Positions 1 through 10,319 are shown, numbered from the stretch's first letter. The stretch: 64,000 bases of DNA from Bacteroidota bacterium (GCA_021777835.1 JAJYDC010000008.1:1-64000), one strand, 5' to 3'. Translations and numbers: made by a program. The notes: generated by a model not told the origin, from the sequence alone.

Positions 1-415
1 CCGGATCAAATCTGTCATCGCCATTTATACGTATGCTTTCTTTCAATATCAATTCTATGCCTTGCTCGCCTATGCGATTTCGGAAATGAACCAGCTCACT
101 TGCCTCACATGGTACTTTGGCTACAAACTCACTCTGTCCACACAGATATTGATAGTAAACATTTTCCGAGTATTGCTCAACTACACTTTCGTCTGAAATA
201 TTACGCAGATGTTTTAATATCAACAGACCTACCATTAACCGAATCGGCAGTGCCGGGCGTCCGTTATCCGAACAGTAAAGAGACCTGAAAGCCTCTTCAA
301 ATTGATGCCAGTTAATTTTTTCTGTCAATATGAATAATGGATGTTTCTAATCTAAGGTATCCTTTAAGGAGAAGAACATACTGACTTGTGATTTCTTTTC
401 TGTCTTTTTTATCAT
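1..415 (-). pseudogene. IS5-type transposase N-terminus, edge-truncated, with in-frame TAG
   Basis: Reading the minus strand from an ATG at 415, the frame gives a short leader (22 codons), a TAG at 349-347, and then an open frame to the window edge. The frame after the stop contains NWHQFEEAFRSLYC, then GRPALPIRLMVGLLILKHL and FRNRIGEQGIELILKESI, which is the typical N-terminal region of IS5-family (IS1106-like) transposases. The family usually reads LDxKHPL at the stop position, so TAG looks like a CAG-to-TAG change. The catalytic DDE part lies beyond the window. A sequence resembling the family's terminal repeat (CCTTGCAAAA on the minus strand) sits just upstream of the ATG near 421-432. 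Whether the whole element is dead cannot be judged from here. Confidence 0.75.
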
Positions 416-610
416 TTTATTTTGCAAGGTTTTTTATGCAAATATATTAATTCTTGCAATTATTACTTAGCATTTTTCAATTTAATCTATTTTATTTTAA
501 TGCCTTATATAGCTTTTAAGGGTCGACTAAATATCGTTATACCTTAGACTCAATCATAGTGCCTATTTTAATTCATGAATAATTATTGCTTCTGTAGTTT
601 CGCTTCCTTG

Positions 611-2158
611 CTAAAATTTCTCTAACGGAAGCGTAAAATAAAATTTACTTCCTTTTCCTAATTCGCTTTCTACCCAGATTTTCCCACCGTTCATTTCTAC
701 AAATTCTTTGCAGATTAAAAGTCCTAACCCGGTCCCTTTCTCGTCATTTGTACCTTTTGTAGATTTAGTATTTAATCCAAATAATTCTTTTGCTTGTGCT
801 TCAGTCATTCCAACTCCGTTATCAGAAACTGTTAGAGTTATAAAATTAATATTTGTCCTTATAGAATTTATTCTTATTGAACCACCCGTATTCGTAAACT
901 TAATTGAATTTGCAATTAAGTTTTGTAATATCGAATGCAGCATTGTCGCATCTGCCGAAATAAAAATATCTTTATGTGTTTCATTTCGTATGTCAATTTT
1001 TTTTAGTTTAGCATTCTTCGAAAGAAGATTTATCACGTTTTCTGTTTTGTTAAAAAGATTTATCTTCTCAGGATTTAATTTCATTTTGTCAGTTTCTAAT
1101 CTTGACCAATTCAGCAAATTTTCCAGAAGGTTATATTCGTTTTTCAATAAATTGTGTATTTCTTTTATATAGTCCTTAATTTCTTCTTGTGATAATGTTG
1201 CAAAATCATTAACCAAAATCTCTGAAAGACCTAAAAGCGGATTAAATGGACCTCTCAAATCGTGAGCTATAATGGAGAATAGCTTATCTTTACTAGCGTT
1301 TAATTCTTTCAACGTTTGAGAATATTTTTCTAGTTTTTCTTCAGCAAGCTTGCTCGCCGTTATATCACGGGATATTCCGACTAACCCTATGCATTGACCC
1401 TGGTGACTTATTATCGGAACCTTTGTGGCAGTTACCCAAATGTGCTCCCCCTCAGCATTTCGGATCTTTTCTTCTTTTGCTATTAAAGGCAATTTTGATT
1501 GGATAATTCTTTGTTCATCTTCATAAGCTGCCGCGGCATGATCTATTTCAAAGAAATCAAAGTCACTTTTCCCAATGGCGTCTTTAGGATCTGAAATACC
1601 GAAGTGCAGCTTTGCTTGAGCATTATTACATCTCGTAAACTTGGATTCAATATCTTTGAAATAAATCGAATCCGGAATGTTGTCAAGTAAAGCTTGAAGC
1701 AGATCCTTTTCTTTCATTAAATTTTCTTCTGCAATTATTTTATCCGTAATATCGATAAAACTCCAAACTCTTCCGACCAATGTATTCTTAAATAATTGAG
1801 GTTGTGAAAATCTTTCTATAATTCGTCCGTCCTTAAATTCTAATCGATCATGACTTTCTGCCTCTGGAGTTGAGTATAATTGATTTACTTTATTAATGAA
1901 ATTAACCGGATCTTTTAATTGGTTAAAAACATAGGATAAAGTTTTTTCGTCATTCCTTTCCTTAATTATTTCTTCAGGGACGCTCCATATCTCTAAAAAT
2001 TTTTTATTGAAAAAGACGATTCTGCCTTGTAAATTAACAACAAGTATTCCTTCTCTAATTGCGTTTAAGGTTGAGTTAAGAAGCGACAGAGTTTCATCGT
2101 ATTTTACTTCTAAGTTTTGATTTTGATGAATATATCCTTGTTCATTTTTCTTGGACAT
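611..2158 (-). CDS. PAS-domain sensor histidine kinase
   Basis: Soluble sensor kinase with no membrane segment: a short leader, two PAS domains (roughly residues 25-150 and 155-280), then a HisKA domain with H-box [10 protein letters not shown] (His299) and a HATPase_c domain with the N box ([10 protein letters not shown]), DNGVGM and [11 protein letters not shown]. It should autophosphorylate on the His and pass phosphate to a response regulator; the nearest candidate is the single-domain regulator at 6071-6517. I chose ATG 2158 because GGAAGG lies 7 bases upstream; a GTG at 2197 would add 13 residues. The last 42 codons or so are almost identical in DNA to the end of the neighbouring kinase at 2362-4131. 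The stimulus is unknown. Confidence 0.9.
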   Translation of the reverse strand: MSKKNEQGYIHQNQNLEVKYDETLSLLNSTLNAIREGILVVNLQGRIVFFNKKFLEIWSVPEEIIKERNDEKTLSYVFNQLKDPVNFINKVNQLYSTPEAESHDRLEFKDGRIIERFSQPQLFKNTLVGRVWSFIDITDKIIAEENLMKEKDLLQALLDNIPDSIYFKDIESKFTRCNNAQAKLHFGISDPKDAIGKSDFDFFEIDHAAAAYEDEQRIIQSKLPLIAKEEKIRNAEGEHIWVTATKVPIISHQGQCIGLVGISRDITASKLAEEKLEKYSQTLKELNASKDKLFSIIAHDLRGPFNPLLGLSEILVNDFATLSQEEIKDYIKEIHNLLKNEYNLLENLLNWSRLETDKMKLNPEKINLFNKTENVINLLSKNAKLKKIDIRNETHKDIFISADATMLHSILQNLIANSIKFTNTGGSIRINSIRTNINFITLTVSDNGVGMTEAQAKELFGLNTKSTKGTNDEKGTGLGLLICKEFVEMNGGKIWVESELGKGSKFYFTLPLEKF

Positions 2159-2361
2159 CTTTTTCCTTCCCGGTTTTAAAGGACTATAGTATTCCACTAT
2201 TTGCCGATAAAGATATTCTGGAATCTACATGGTTCTACGCAAAATTGTCTGACTAAAATATATAAAAGTCCGCAACTTTATTACTTCACATTTCCACGAT
2301 TTAATTTTCCAAGTATTTAGTAAAAAGACCAATTGATATAATATTTTTATCTTTATCTGTT

Positions 2362-4131
2362 TTATCCCGCTTTCGGAAGTGTAAAATAAAATTTACTTCC
2401 TTTTCCTAATTCGCTTTCTACCCAGATTTTCCCACAGTTCATTTCTACAAATTCTTTGCAGATTAAAAGTCCTAACCCGGTCCCTTTTTCGTCGTTTGTT
2501 CCGTATGTTGTTTTCTGGTTATCATCCTTAAAAAGGTTTTCTATCATTTCTCGTCTTAGCCCTATGCCATTATCCTCAACACAAATAATTAATTCATTTC
2601 CTTCATCTGTTTTACTAATCTGAATAGTTCCATTTTCATTTGTGAACTTAATTGCATTTGAAACTAGATTGCGGATAACAGTCTCGATCATATCGGGATC
2701 TGCATAAATATTATATACTTTTTCACTTTCGGTTTTAAGCAAAATATTTTTATTCTTTGCTACTATCGACAGTGAATTGAACACTGAATCAATTAGAATA
2801 TTTATAGCAATATTCTTCGGATCAAAATTAACCTTGTCCAGATTAAGCCGTGCCCAGTCTAAAAGATTATCTATGAGAGATAAAAGATTTTTTAACGAAA
2901 CATTTATATTAGTAATATAAAGAAGTTTTTCGCTTTTTGAGGTATTGTCAAAATCATCTATCAGCAAAGAAGCAAAGCCTAGTAAGCCTGTAAATGGACT
3001 TCGCAAATCATGAGCTATGATAGAGAACAGTTTATCCTTTTGAATAATGAGCTTTGAAAGTTCTTCCTTTGAATTTTTTAGTGCTGTCTCATATTCTTTA
3101 AGTTCCGTAATATCAGTCATTATTCCTACTAAACCGGTAATATTATTGTCCTCGTCAAATACCGGCGCTTTATTAATCTTAAACCATTTATTATTTCCGT
3201 TATTTATAATTATCCTTCTTTCAATATTATTTATCTGCCTTTTCCCCCTAAGTATTTGTTCGTCTTCTTCTTTAGCCTCGGTATAATTTGTCTTAGAAAA
3301 AATTATTGCATTATCCTTCCCGATTACTTCGCTTTCCTCAATATCAAATGTTCTCAAGAAAGACGAATTAACAAGCTGGAATTTCTTATCAAGTCCTTTT
3401 ACAAAAATTATTTCAGGCGCAGCATCAATAATTGTTTTTAATTTCTTTTGGCTTTCTGCAATCTTTGCTGCTAAATCTTTTCTTTTATTAACATCTTTTA
3501 TCATAAAACTGAAGAAAATACTTAACGTTAAAAGAAAAAGAATTAATATCGTAATTTGGATGTAAAGACTCTTATCGGAAAGACTTTGAAATTTTAACGC
3601 ATAATCAAAACTCTTTGCCTCTTCATTCTCATCAATCTCAGAAAGATAGCCATATATCGTCCTGAATGCCCGGTCTTTGATTTTTAATTTATCTAAATCA
3701 TTTTGTTTTAATAAAGAGAATATACCGGCTGACGTTAATGAACGGTATTTTATAACAGCCTTGAGAGAATCAAGATATTTTAATGCTACGGGGTCATTGT
3801 CTATTAAAAGTTCTAAATTAGTCATGGAACTTTTAATATTGATGAATGCTTTACTATAATATAATGAGTCTTCTTTCGTTATGTTCTTAAAGAAAGCTCT
3901 GTTTTGTTTTGCTTCAAGCTGATTTAATGATGAAATAAGTTCGTGTATTGATACTCTTAGTTTTGAGTTTTCTATAATTAAATCTGAAGTCTTTCTGAGT
4001 TCCAATTTAGAATTAAACCAAAAAATACTAAACATAATAACAACCAAAATAGATACTCCAAACCCGAAGGATAATTTTTTCTCTAATTGGATATTATTTA
4101 GTTTATTAAAAATTGATTTGGAATCTTTCAT
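2362..4131 (-). CDS. Membrane-bound sensor histidine kinase with periplasmic helical domain and PAS
   Basis: Residues 21-42 and about 190-212 are membrane segments enclosing about 150 residues of helical, charged sequence that resembles a CHASE3-like four-helix sensor. A PAS domain follows (about 225-345), then HisKA with IIAHDLRSPF (His374) and HATPase_c with NLVSNAIKFT, DNGIGL and [11 protein letters not shown]. This is an inner-membrane kinase with a periplasmic input. It lies between two other kinases on the same strand, 164 bases or more from the one downstream and 10 bases from the one upstream, so it is probably cotranscribed with 4142-6019. A Cys replaces the first Gly of the usual N-G-G-K near the C-terminus (EMNCGKIW). 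Confidence 0.9.
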   Translation of the reverse strand: MKDSKSIFNKLNNIQLEKKLSFGFGVSILVVIMFSIFWFNSKLELRKTSDLIIENSKLRVSIHELISSLNQLEAKQNRAFFKNITKEDSLYYSKAFINIKSSMTNLELLIDNDPVALKYLDSLKAVIKYRSLTSAGIFSLLKQNDLDKLKIKDRAFRTIYGYLSEIDENEEAKSFDYALKFQSLSDKSLYIQITILILFLLTLSIFFSFMIKDVNKRKDLAAKIAESQKKLKTIIDAAPEIIFVKGLDKKFQLVNSSFLRTFDIEESEVIGKDNAIIFSKTNYTEAKEEDEQILRGKRQINNIERRIIINNGNNKWFKINKAPVFDEDNNITGLVGIMTDITELKEYETALKNSKEELSKLIIQKDKLFSIIAHDLRSPFTGLLGFASLLIDDFDNTSKSEKLLYITNINVSLKNLLSLIDNLLDWARLNLDKVNFDPKNIAINILIDSVFNSLSIVAKNKNILLKTESEKVYNIYADPDMIETVIRNLVSNAIKFTNENGTIQISKTDEGNELIICVEDNGIGLRREMIENLFKDDNQKTTYGTNDEKGTGLGLLICKEFVEMNCGKIWVESELGKGSKFYFTLPKAG

Positions 4132-4141
4132 AAAACTTGGT

Positions 4142-6019
4142 TCACTTGCTTAATTTGAATTTAACCGTAAAAGAAGAACCTCTATCCTTAACACTATTAA
4201 CTATTATTTCAGCATTGTTAATTTCGCAATAATCTTTTACAAGAGTAAGTCCTAATCCGTTTCCCTCAAAACGCCTGGAGTATCCTTGCTCCTCCTGACG
4301 GAAAGGTTCAAATATATGAGGTAAGAAATCTTCCGAAATTCCTACACCGGAATCTTTAATACTTACAAATATTTCATTTCCTTTTGAAACAACCTCAATC
4401 TTAACGTATCCTTTTTCTGTGTATTTTATTGCGTTGTCTATTAGAATTGAAAACAATTGCTCAATGCTATATTTGTCGGCGGTTATTTTAGCTTTGTTTG
4501 TATAATTATGAAAATTATAGTCTAGTTTTTTCTCTCTAGCCGTGCTCTCATATTCATGGAATACTAATAGTAGCACATCACTAACGAGGTCAAATTCACT
4601 ATAGGTCATTTCGTAATTTTTTGACGCTAGCTGAGCCGCATTAACTATTAAATCAAATGTTCTTTTAATGCGCTTCCCCCCGCCTGATATTGATTGCAAA
4701 TAATCTTTAAGGTTACTGCTATTGCCTTCTTTTATATCTGAGACCACTAAATCAGTGAAATTTACAATTGATACTAATGGTGTTCTAATTTCATGCGAAA
4801 TCTGAGCTAAGAATTCACTCTTAAGCCTGTCCGAATTTTCAGCCTTTTCTTTAGCTGCCATTAATTCTGCTTCGTATCTTTTCTTCTCGGTGATGTCATG
4901 AGCTACTCCTTGCAGACCGATTACCTTGTTATCCATTAATATCGGTCTTTCATAAATTTCTAATAATATTTTTTGCCCTTTAGCTTGTTTAACTTCTAGC
5001 AAAATGGGATCATTATTAATTATCCCTTTTAGATTTTCATGCGTTCGCTTCCTTGCGTCTTCGTTTAATGGAGAATCCGTAATAAACCAGTCTCTTTTCC
5101 CGATCCATTCGTCAGCATTATACCCGGTAATATCCGCTACCGAAGGTGAAATGTAGTTGATATCTCCATTAACGTCCTGTACATAAAAGAATAGATGAGG
5201 CGTTCCCTCAACTATCATCTGCATTCTTCCTTTTGCATTTAACAGTTCTTCTTCTGCAAGTTTACGCTCTGTAATATCCATTAAATTTCCGACTATACTG
5301 ACAACTTTACCATTTTCAATTATTGGTTTTCCTGATGTTCTAATCCATAATTTTTCACCGTAAGAATTAATAAGCCTGGCTTCAATTTCAAAAGGTTTGT
5401 TATTGACTAAAGCTTCCTTAAAAGATTCTTGCGCTATAATTCTATCATTTAATTCGAGAAATGAAAATCCTTCCTCTATGGAATTAACTGTTCTGCCGTA
5501 AATTCTATAAAATTCATCGGTGAAGGTTGAAGTATTAGCAGCAACATCGTACTTCCATCCGCCTATTTTGGAAATTCTTTGGGCTTCACTTAATAGTAAC
5601 TCACTTTGCTTTAAAGCCTTTACTGCATTTTCCTTTTCCTGCATAGTCTTCTTCTTTTCAATTGCTGACTTAATTGCAGGAGATAGTCTGTGTAAGTGTT
5701 CCTTAATAAGATAATCATCAGCCCCTGCTTTCATACATTCAACTGCTGTCTCTTCATTAATCGAACCTGTCAATAAAATAAAGGGAATCAAAGGTGCTAA
5801 TTGCTGCCTTATTGAAAGAGCTTTCATTCCGTCAAATGCAGGAAGACTGTAATCAGATAGAATAATATCCGGGGTAAAGGAGTTAATTTCTTTGCGATAT
5901 TCTTCCTCCGTTTCAACGTGATCAATTGTCAAATTATAATATTTTCCAAGTTCCTTTGAAAGCATCTTTGCATCGTTTGGATCATCCTCAACCAATAATA
6001 CCTTAAGATTTTCTTTCAT
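4142..6019 (-). CDS. Receiver-PAS-PAS sensor histidine kinase
   Basis: Unusual order: an N-terminal receiver domain (acidic pair in VEDDPND and phospho-acceptor in ILSDYSLP, Asp56 counted from ATG 6019, closing Lys in LIKEHL), followed by two PAS domains, HisKA with QISHEIRTPL (His409), and HATPase_c with DSGVGI and GNGLGLTLVKD. No membrane segments. The kinase activity is likely tuned by phosphorylation of its own receiver. ATG 6019 is preferred to a TTG at 6034, which would add five residues. It follows a stand-alone response regulator by about 50 bases and precedes the membrane kinase by 10 bases, which suggests one transcription unit. The signal and target are not visible. Confidence 0.9.
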   Translation of the reverse strand: MKENLKVLLVEDDPNDAKMLSKELGKYYNLTIDHVETEEEYRKEINSFTPDIILSDYSLPAFDGMKALSIRQQLAPLIPFILLTGSINEETAVECMKAGADDYLIKEHLHRLSPAIKSAIEKKKTMQEKENAVKALKQSELLLSEAQRISKIGGWKYDVAANTSTFTDEFYRIYGRTVNSIEEGFSFLELNDRIIAQESFKEALVNNKPFEIEARLINSYGEKLWIRTSGKPIIENGKVVSIVGNLMDITERKLAEEELLNAKGRMQMIVEGTPHLFFYVQDVNGDINYISPSVADITGYNADEWIGKRDWFITDSPLNEDARKRTHENLKGIINNDPILLEVKQAKGQKILLEIYERPILMDNKVIGLQGVAHDITEKKRYEAELMAAKEKAENSDRLKSEFLAQISHEIRTPLVSIVNFTDLVVSDIKEGNSSNLKDYLQSISGGGKRIKRTFDLIVNAAQLASKNYEMTYSEFDLVSDVLLLVFHEYESTAREKKLDYNFHNYTNKAKITADKYSIEQLFSILIDNAIKYTEKGYVKIEVVSKGNEIFVSIKDSGVGISEDFLPHIFEPFRQEEQGYSRRFEGNGLGLTLVKDYCEINNAEIIVNSVKDRGSSFTVKFKLSK

Positions 6020-6070
6020 GCTTATTTTTGTCAACTTTCTTTATTATTTAAATTACAAATTGTTTAGTAT

Positions 6071-6517
6071 TTAACTACTCGGTGGTTCGTTTATAAGCAG
6101 CCAGTATAAACCGATGTCTGCAACTGATTTTAAGAATTGGTCAAAGTCTACTGGTTTTACTATGTAACTGTTGACACCTAACTTATAACTTTCGATTATA
6201 TCCCTTTCTTCTTTTGACGATGTAAGAACAACTACTGGAATTAATTTAGTAGCCTCATCTGATTTTATAATTTTTAGAACTTCCAAACCGTCTACTTTTG
6301 GAAGTTTAAGATCTAAGAAAATAACCTTTAGTTTTTCGTTTATATCCCTCATTGAATATTTCCCCTTTGAGAAAATATAATCCAACGCTTCCTCTCCGTC
6401 CTGAACAACTACAACTTTATTAGCAAGATTATGCTTCTGCAAAGCTTTTAAAGTCAATTTTACATCGCTCGGGTTATCTTCAACCAGTAAAATGTCTGCT
6501 ATTTTAAGGTTTTTCAT
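6071..6517 (-). CDS. Single-domain response regulator (Rcp1-like)
   Basis: A stand-alone CheY-like receiver of 148 residues with Glu13-Asp14, phospho-acceptor Asp69 in [12 protein letters not shown], the conserved Thr/Ser in VVLTSSKEE and Lys in [11 protein letters not shown]. The [11 protein letters not shown] pattern and the PVDFDQF tail are typical of Rcp1-type regulators that partner phytochrome-like or multi-PAS kinases. There is no DNA-binding or enzymatic output domain. It lies between the large kinase at 6622-9954 and the receiver-kinase at 4142-6019 on the same strand, so it is probably the phosphate acceptor or shuttle for these kinases. Confidence 0.93.
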   Translation of the reverse strand: MKNLKIADILLVEDNPSDVKLTLKALQKHNLANKVVVVQDGEEALDYIFSKGKYSMRDINEKLKVIFLDLKLPKVDGLEVLKIIKSDEATKLIPVVVLTSSKEERDIIESYKLGVNSYIVKPVDFDQFLKSVADIGLYWLLINEPPSS

Positions 6518-6621
6518 AATTTATCCCTTTCTAATTTATTGTTCAGAAGACAATTTATAATAAGAGGATTCATGAAGAAGATACTGCTAATGTTTATCCT
6601 GTTTTTACAGCTAAATAGTGC

Positions 6622-9600
6622 CTACTTAGGTAATGAAAAATAAAATTTAGCACCGTTATTTACTTCTCCTTCCGCCCATACTCTTCCATCGTGACGACTA
6701 ATTATTCTCTGCACTATGGCAAGTCCTACTCCTGTTCCTTCAAATTCATTTGCACTATGTAATCGTTGAAATACTCCAAATAGCTTGTTAACATATTTCA
6801 TGTCAAACCCTACACCGTTATCAGCTACAGAATAAATGTATTCGTTATTCTTCTCTTCGCCTTCAACAATTATCACAGCATCTTTTTTCTTACCTGTAAA
6901 CTTAACCGCATTTGTAAGCAGGTTAATTACTACCTGCTTTAATAAAGAATAATCTCCAGTACAAGACGGCATAGAGTTTATAATAAATTGAAGTCCATTT
7001 TCAGATGACCGTGCTTTTAGCTCACTAAAGGTTTGTGTAAATAGCTGTTTCATATCCACGTTACTCTTGCTAAACTCTTTTCTGCTTAACCTTGAAAACT
7101 CAAGCAGGTCGTCTATCAACTGTGCCATTTTATTCGTGTTGGCAACAATATCAGTCAATAAATTCTTAGCTTCATCATTCAGTTGATTGCTAAAATCTTC
7201 AACAAGAATTCGGGAAAAGCCGCTAATTGCTCTAAGAGGAGCACGAAGATCATGGGAGACTGAATAGCTAAACGCTTCTAATTCTTTATTTGCCTGTTCA
7301 AGCTGCGAAGTGCGCGTCTCAACACGTTCTTCAAGTTCTTCATTTAGTTTTTTAATATCTTCTTCGGCTTTTTTGCGCTGCGTTATTACATCGAAGACTG
7401 CTACAAAGTAGTCGCCTCCTGTGCCGTAAGCAGAAATTGAATACCAATCATCTAGTGCTTTTACGTAAACCTCAAACCTTTCAGGTATACCGGTCAAAGC
7501 TACTCTTCCATACGTATTAATTAATTCCTTATCAGACTCAAGTATTCCCGGAATTACTTCAGAAACTTTCTTCCCCTCAACATCGTTCACGCCGGTTAAT
7601 TTCCCAAATGAATTATTTGTCTTAATATAAATGAAGTCTTTTGGTATTCTGTTTTCAAATAGCATTTTGCAGTAGGCATACCCCTCAACCATATTTTCAA
7701 ATAACGAACGGTATCTTGCTTCACTTTCTTGTAATACTTTTTCGGCTAGTTTTCGTTCCGTGATATCGAATTGTATACCCTGCGTACCTATAATCTTCCC
7801 ATCAAAAGAAAAAATAGGAGATTTTATAGCTTGAAAATATTGGACTGTCCCGTCGGTTTGTGGATAAATTTCTTCAAGTTCAATATTTTTACCGGAGTTC
7901 ATAATAATATCATGATGTTCTTCACCCTGCAATAAAGTATTTTGTTTTGATCTTAATAGAGTGGGATTTCCTTCCATTGATTCTTTTGCTGTTTTGTAAG
8001 CAAATAGTTCAGACGGAGTTTTACCAAGAATTTCTTCTTTCGAAAGTCCTTTAAGCTGACAAAACCTTGAATTGACAAAGACATAGTGCCCATTAATATC
8101 TTTGCGGAAAATGCTTGCAGGCATATGTTCCACAAGTGAATGATAAAGTGCCTCGGAATCCAGCACGGCATCCTCAGCGCGCTTGCGCTCGGTTATGTCG
8201 TTTATGCTTGTAATAAAATACAGGGGCTTGCCGTCTAAATCTCTTTGTAATGTAGAGCTGACTTCCGCCCAAACTATATTGCCGTTTTTATGAATAAATC
8301 TTTTTTTATAAAAGACATGTTTTTGTTTTCCTTCAAGAAGAGACTTAAGAATGTCATTTGAAGCTTGAACGTCGTCCGGGTGAGTGACTTCACTCCAACG
8401 CCTTGCTAATAATTCTTCACCTGAATAGCCCAGCATATCATAAAATGCTCTATTTACATTGATTGATCCGTCAATCCCTGTTATTGATTTTCCTACAGGC
8501 GAGTTTTCAAAAAAATTACGGAACTTTTCTTCACTCTCATATAGCGCATTACTTTTCAGGCGTTCCTCTGTTTGATCCCTAAATACAAGTACTACTCCAG
8601 TAATTTCATTTAATTTATTCCTTATTGGCGCCCCGCTATCTGCAATAGGCGTCTCATGTCCATCTTTTGAAATAAGTATTGTGTGGTTTGCAAGACCTAC
8701 AACTAATTTTTTGCTTAAAACTATGTCAACCGGGTTATCTACTTTTTCTCTTGTGTCTTCATTTATAATGTTAAATATATTTAGAAGGTTTTTCCCTTTA
8801 GCCTCCGATTCGGTCCATCCTGTCAATTGTTCAGCAACATGATTCATCTGTCTTACGTTTCCGGATATGCCGGTAGTAATGACTGCATCACCTATGCTGT
8901 ATAAAGTAGTCTTGAATTCTTCTTGAGATTCTATTAACTCCTTTTCTGCTATAAAAAGATTTTTATACATGTTCTTTTGCGTGTTAGAGTAATACCAGAA
9001 GAAAGCTGCTCCTGTCAAAAATATTAATATCAGCATTAGAATTATTATAATAACTTCTCGGTAATTCAGCTCTGAATAGATTTCACTTTGGTCAACTTTG
9101 TTAATCATAAACCAGTTTGTTCCGGGTATCGGTCGAACATCAGAAAGAATTTTTACACCGCTGTAGTCACGACCTTCGAATATTCCTTCATAGCCTAACA
9201 CTGCTTTAACAGCCGGTATGTTTCTATCTGTTAAAGGTACCCTGAACTTTAGCGCTGCATCTTTAGAATGCCGCAGCTTGCTTAAATACAAAACATAGTT
9301 CCCGTCCCTTCTAACAATCAGAGTCTCGGATGTTTTACTTAATATTGGCCATGACTGTATTAACGGATATAAATATTCATTAGGATTAATACTAAAAATC
9401 ATTAACGCAACGGGCTCTTTATTCTGGTTTAGTATTGGTGCAATAATATTTAAATGAATAGAATTATCGATGGTAGAATAGTGAAAATCTGAGAATATGA
9501 TTCTCCTGCTATTTATTGCCGAGTCAATATTTATTAAAGTAGTGGGATCAACTTTAGCGGCATTTTTATTAAGAGAGAAAATAATTTTTTTCTTTAGCGA

Positions 9601-9954
9601 AATAATGTAAATGTTAGCGTATTTGTGGTTACGTTTTATTGGCAATAGTGTTTGCCTGAAATATCTATCTATAGAGCTTTTATTTTTAGCAGAAAGCAAA
9701 TCTATTGTGTTTTGAATAAAAAGCTGATTTGTAGAAAAGAATTCGGCTTCGGAAAGTCTTTCGCTTTGCCATTGGACTATTTGTTTAATCTTAAGCATTG
9801 CAATTGCCTTTAGCTCACCATATTTTTCTTGCTTTATCGCATTTGCTTCGCTTTTGTAATACAGAACTCCGCCAGTAATTATCATAATGATTATAATTAC
9901 TGCAAATAGAAGAGTCCACTTTTTATTCCCATATATATTAGATCCTTCATTCAT
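6622..9954 (-). CDS. Large membrane-anchored multi-PAS sensor histidine kinase
   Basis: From ATG 9954 (AAGGG seven bases upstream) the protein has 1110 residues. Membrane segment at about 12-33, a long extracytoplasmic sensor region of Cache-like character (about 35-298), a second membrane segment at about 300-322, then four PAS domains in tandem ending in the typical DITERK/VITQRKKAEE linkers. A coiled coil (EELEERVETRTSQLEQANKELEAF is its core region) leads to HisKA with SVSHDLRAPLR (His901) and HATPase_c with DNGVGFDMKY and GTGVGLAIVQR, the bacteriophytochrome-type kinase core. A longer frame opens at 10044 but its first 30 residues look non-native. It is the first gene of the leftward signalling cluster. 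Confidence 0.9.
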   Translation of the reverse strand: MNEGSNIYGNKKWTLLFAVIIIIMIITGGVLYYKSEANAIKQEKYGELKAIAMLKIKQIVQWQSERLSEAEFFSTNQLFIQNTIDLLSAKNKSSIDRYFRQTLLPIKRNHKYANIYIISLKKKIIFSLNKNAAKVDPTTLINIDSAINSRRIIFSDFHYSTIDNSIHLNIIAPILNQNKEPVALMIFSINPNEYLYPLIQSWPILSKTSETLIVRRDGNYVLYLSKLRHSKDAALKFRVPLTDRNIPAVKAVLGYEGIFEGRDYSGVKILSDVRPIPGTNWFMINKVDQSEIYSELNYREVIIIILMLILIFLTGAAFFWYYSNTQKNMYKNLFIAEKELIESQEEFKTTLYSIGDAVITTGISGNVRQMNHVAEQLTGWTESEAKGKNLLNIFNIINEDTREKVDNPVDIVLSKKLVVGLANHTILISKDGHETPIADSGAPIRNKLNEITGVVLVFRDQTEERLKSNALYESEEKFRNFFENSPVGKSITGIDGSINVNRAFYDMLGYSGEELLARRWSEVTHPDDVQASNDILKSLLEGKQKHVFYKKRFIHKNGNIVWAEVSSTLQRDLDGKPLYFITSINDITERKRAEDAVLDSEALYHSLVEHMPASIFRKDINGHYVFVNSRFCQLKGLSKEEILGKTPSELFAYKTAKESMEGNPTLLRSKQNTLLQGEEHHDIIMNSGKNIELEEIYPQTDGTVQYFQAIKSPIFSFDGKIIGTQGIQFDITERKLAEKVLQESEARYRSLFENMVEGYAYCKMLFENRIPKDFIYIKTNNSFGKLTGVNDVEGKKVSEVIPGILESDKELINTYGRVALTGIPERFEVYVKALDDWYSISAYGTGGDYFVAVFDVITQRKKAEEDIKKLNEELEERVETRTSQLEQANKELEAFSYSVSHDLRAPLRAISGFSRILVEDFSNQLNDEAKNLLTDIVANTNKMAQLIDDLLEFSRLSRKEFSKSNVDMKQLFTQTFSELKARSSENGLQFIINSMPSCTGDYSLLKQVVINLLTNAVKFTGKKKDAVIIVEGEEKNNEYIYSVADNGVGFDMKYVNKLFGVFQRLHSANEFEGTGVGLAIVQRIISRHDGRVWAEGEVNNGAKFYFSLPK

Positions 9955-10319
9955 AGCATTGCCCTTAATATTAAAGTGCATAAAAGAATATTTGGTAGAC
10001 CAGGCATAATATAATGAAAAATAAAAAATAAAAGCTTGCGTCAATATTTAATTGATTATTTAGCTAAATTACTTATAGAATTATTCTTTCTTATATGCAT
10101 CATATTTATCCTCATTTTTTTAATGGATTTAAAAAGAATTTTATTATTAGATTGCATATTCAATCATAGTCTAATTATATTCACCTTATAATATTTTGGA
10201 CGGTTGAATCAAATTTTATAAATTAAAACTTACAATTAAATTTTCCTTTTTTAAAGGACTATACTTAAAATATTGAATTAATCTGTATTGGATATTTTAT
10301 TAGGAAGCATACTTAATTA
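9955..10319. promoter_or_regulatory. Divergent control region between the kinase cluster and the hybrid kinase
   Basis: 365 AT-rich bases separate two oppositely oriented signalling genes, so promoters for both must lie here. No confident -35/-10 pair can be assigned. A string TTTTCCTT followed by TTTTAAAGGACTATA (10241-10263) recurs, with a 5-base insertion, at 2161-2188 just upstream of the first kinase's ATG; it may be a shared regulatory site. AGGAAG at 10302-10307 is the likely ribosome binding site for the TTG start at 10320. Confidence 0.5.

Noticed and set aside
100-288. Plus-strand frame at the left edge
   Set aside because: It is antisense to the transposase coding frame and has no family resemblance.
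708-1172. 154-codon frame opposite the first kinase
   Set aside because: Shadow of the kinase coding strand; its composition (Phe/Ser/Ile-rich) is typical of antisense reading of AT-rich genes.
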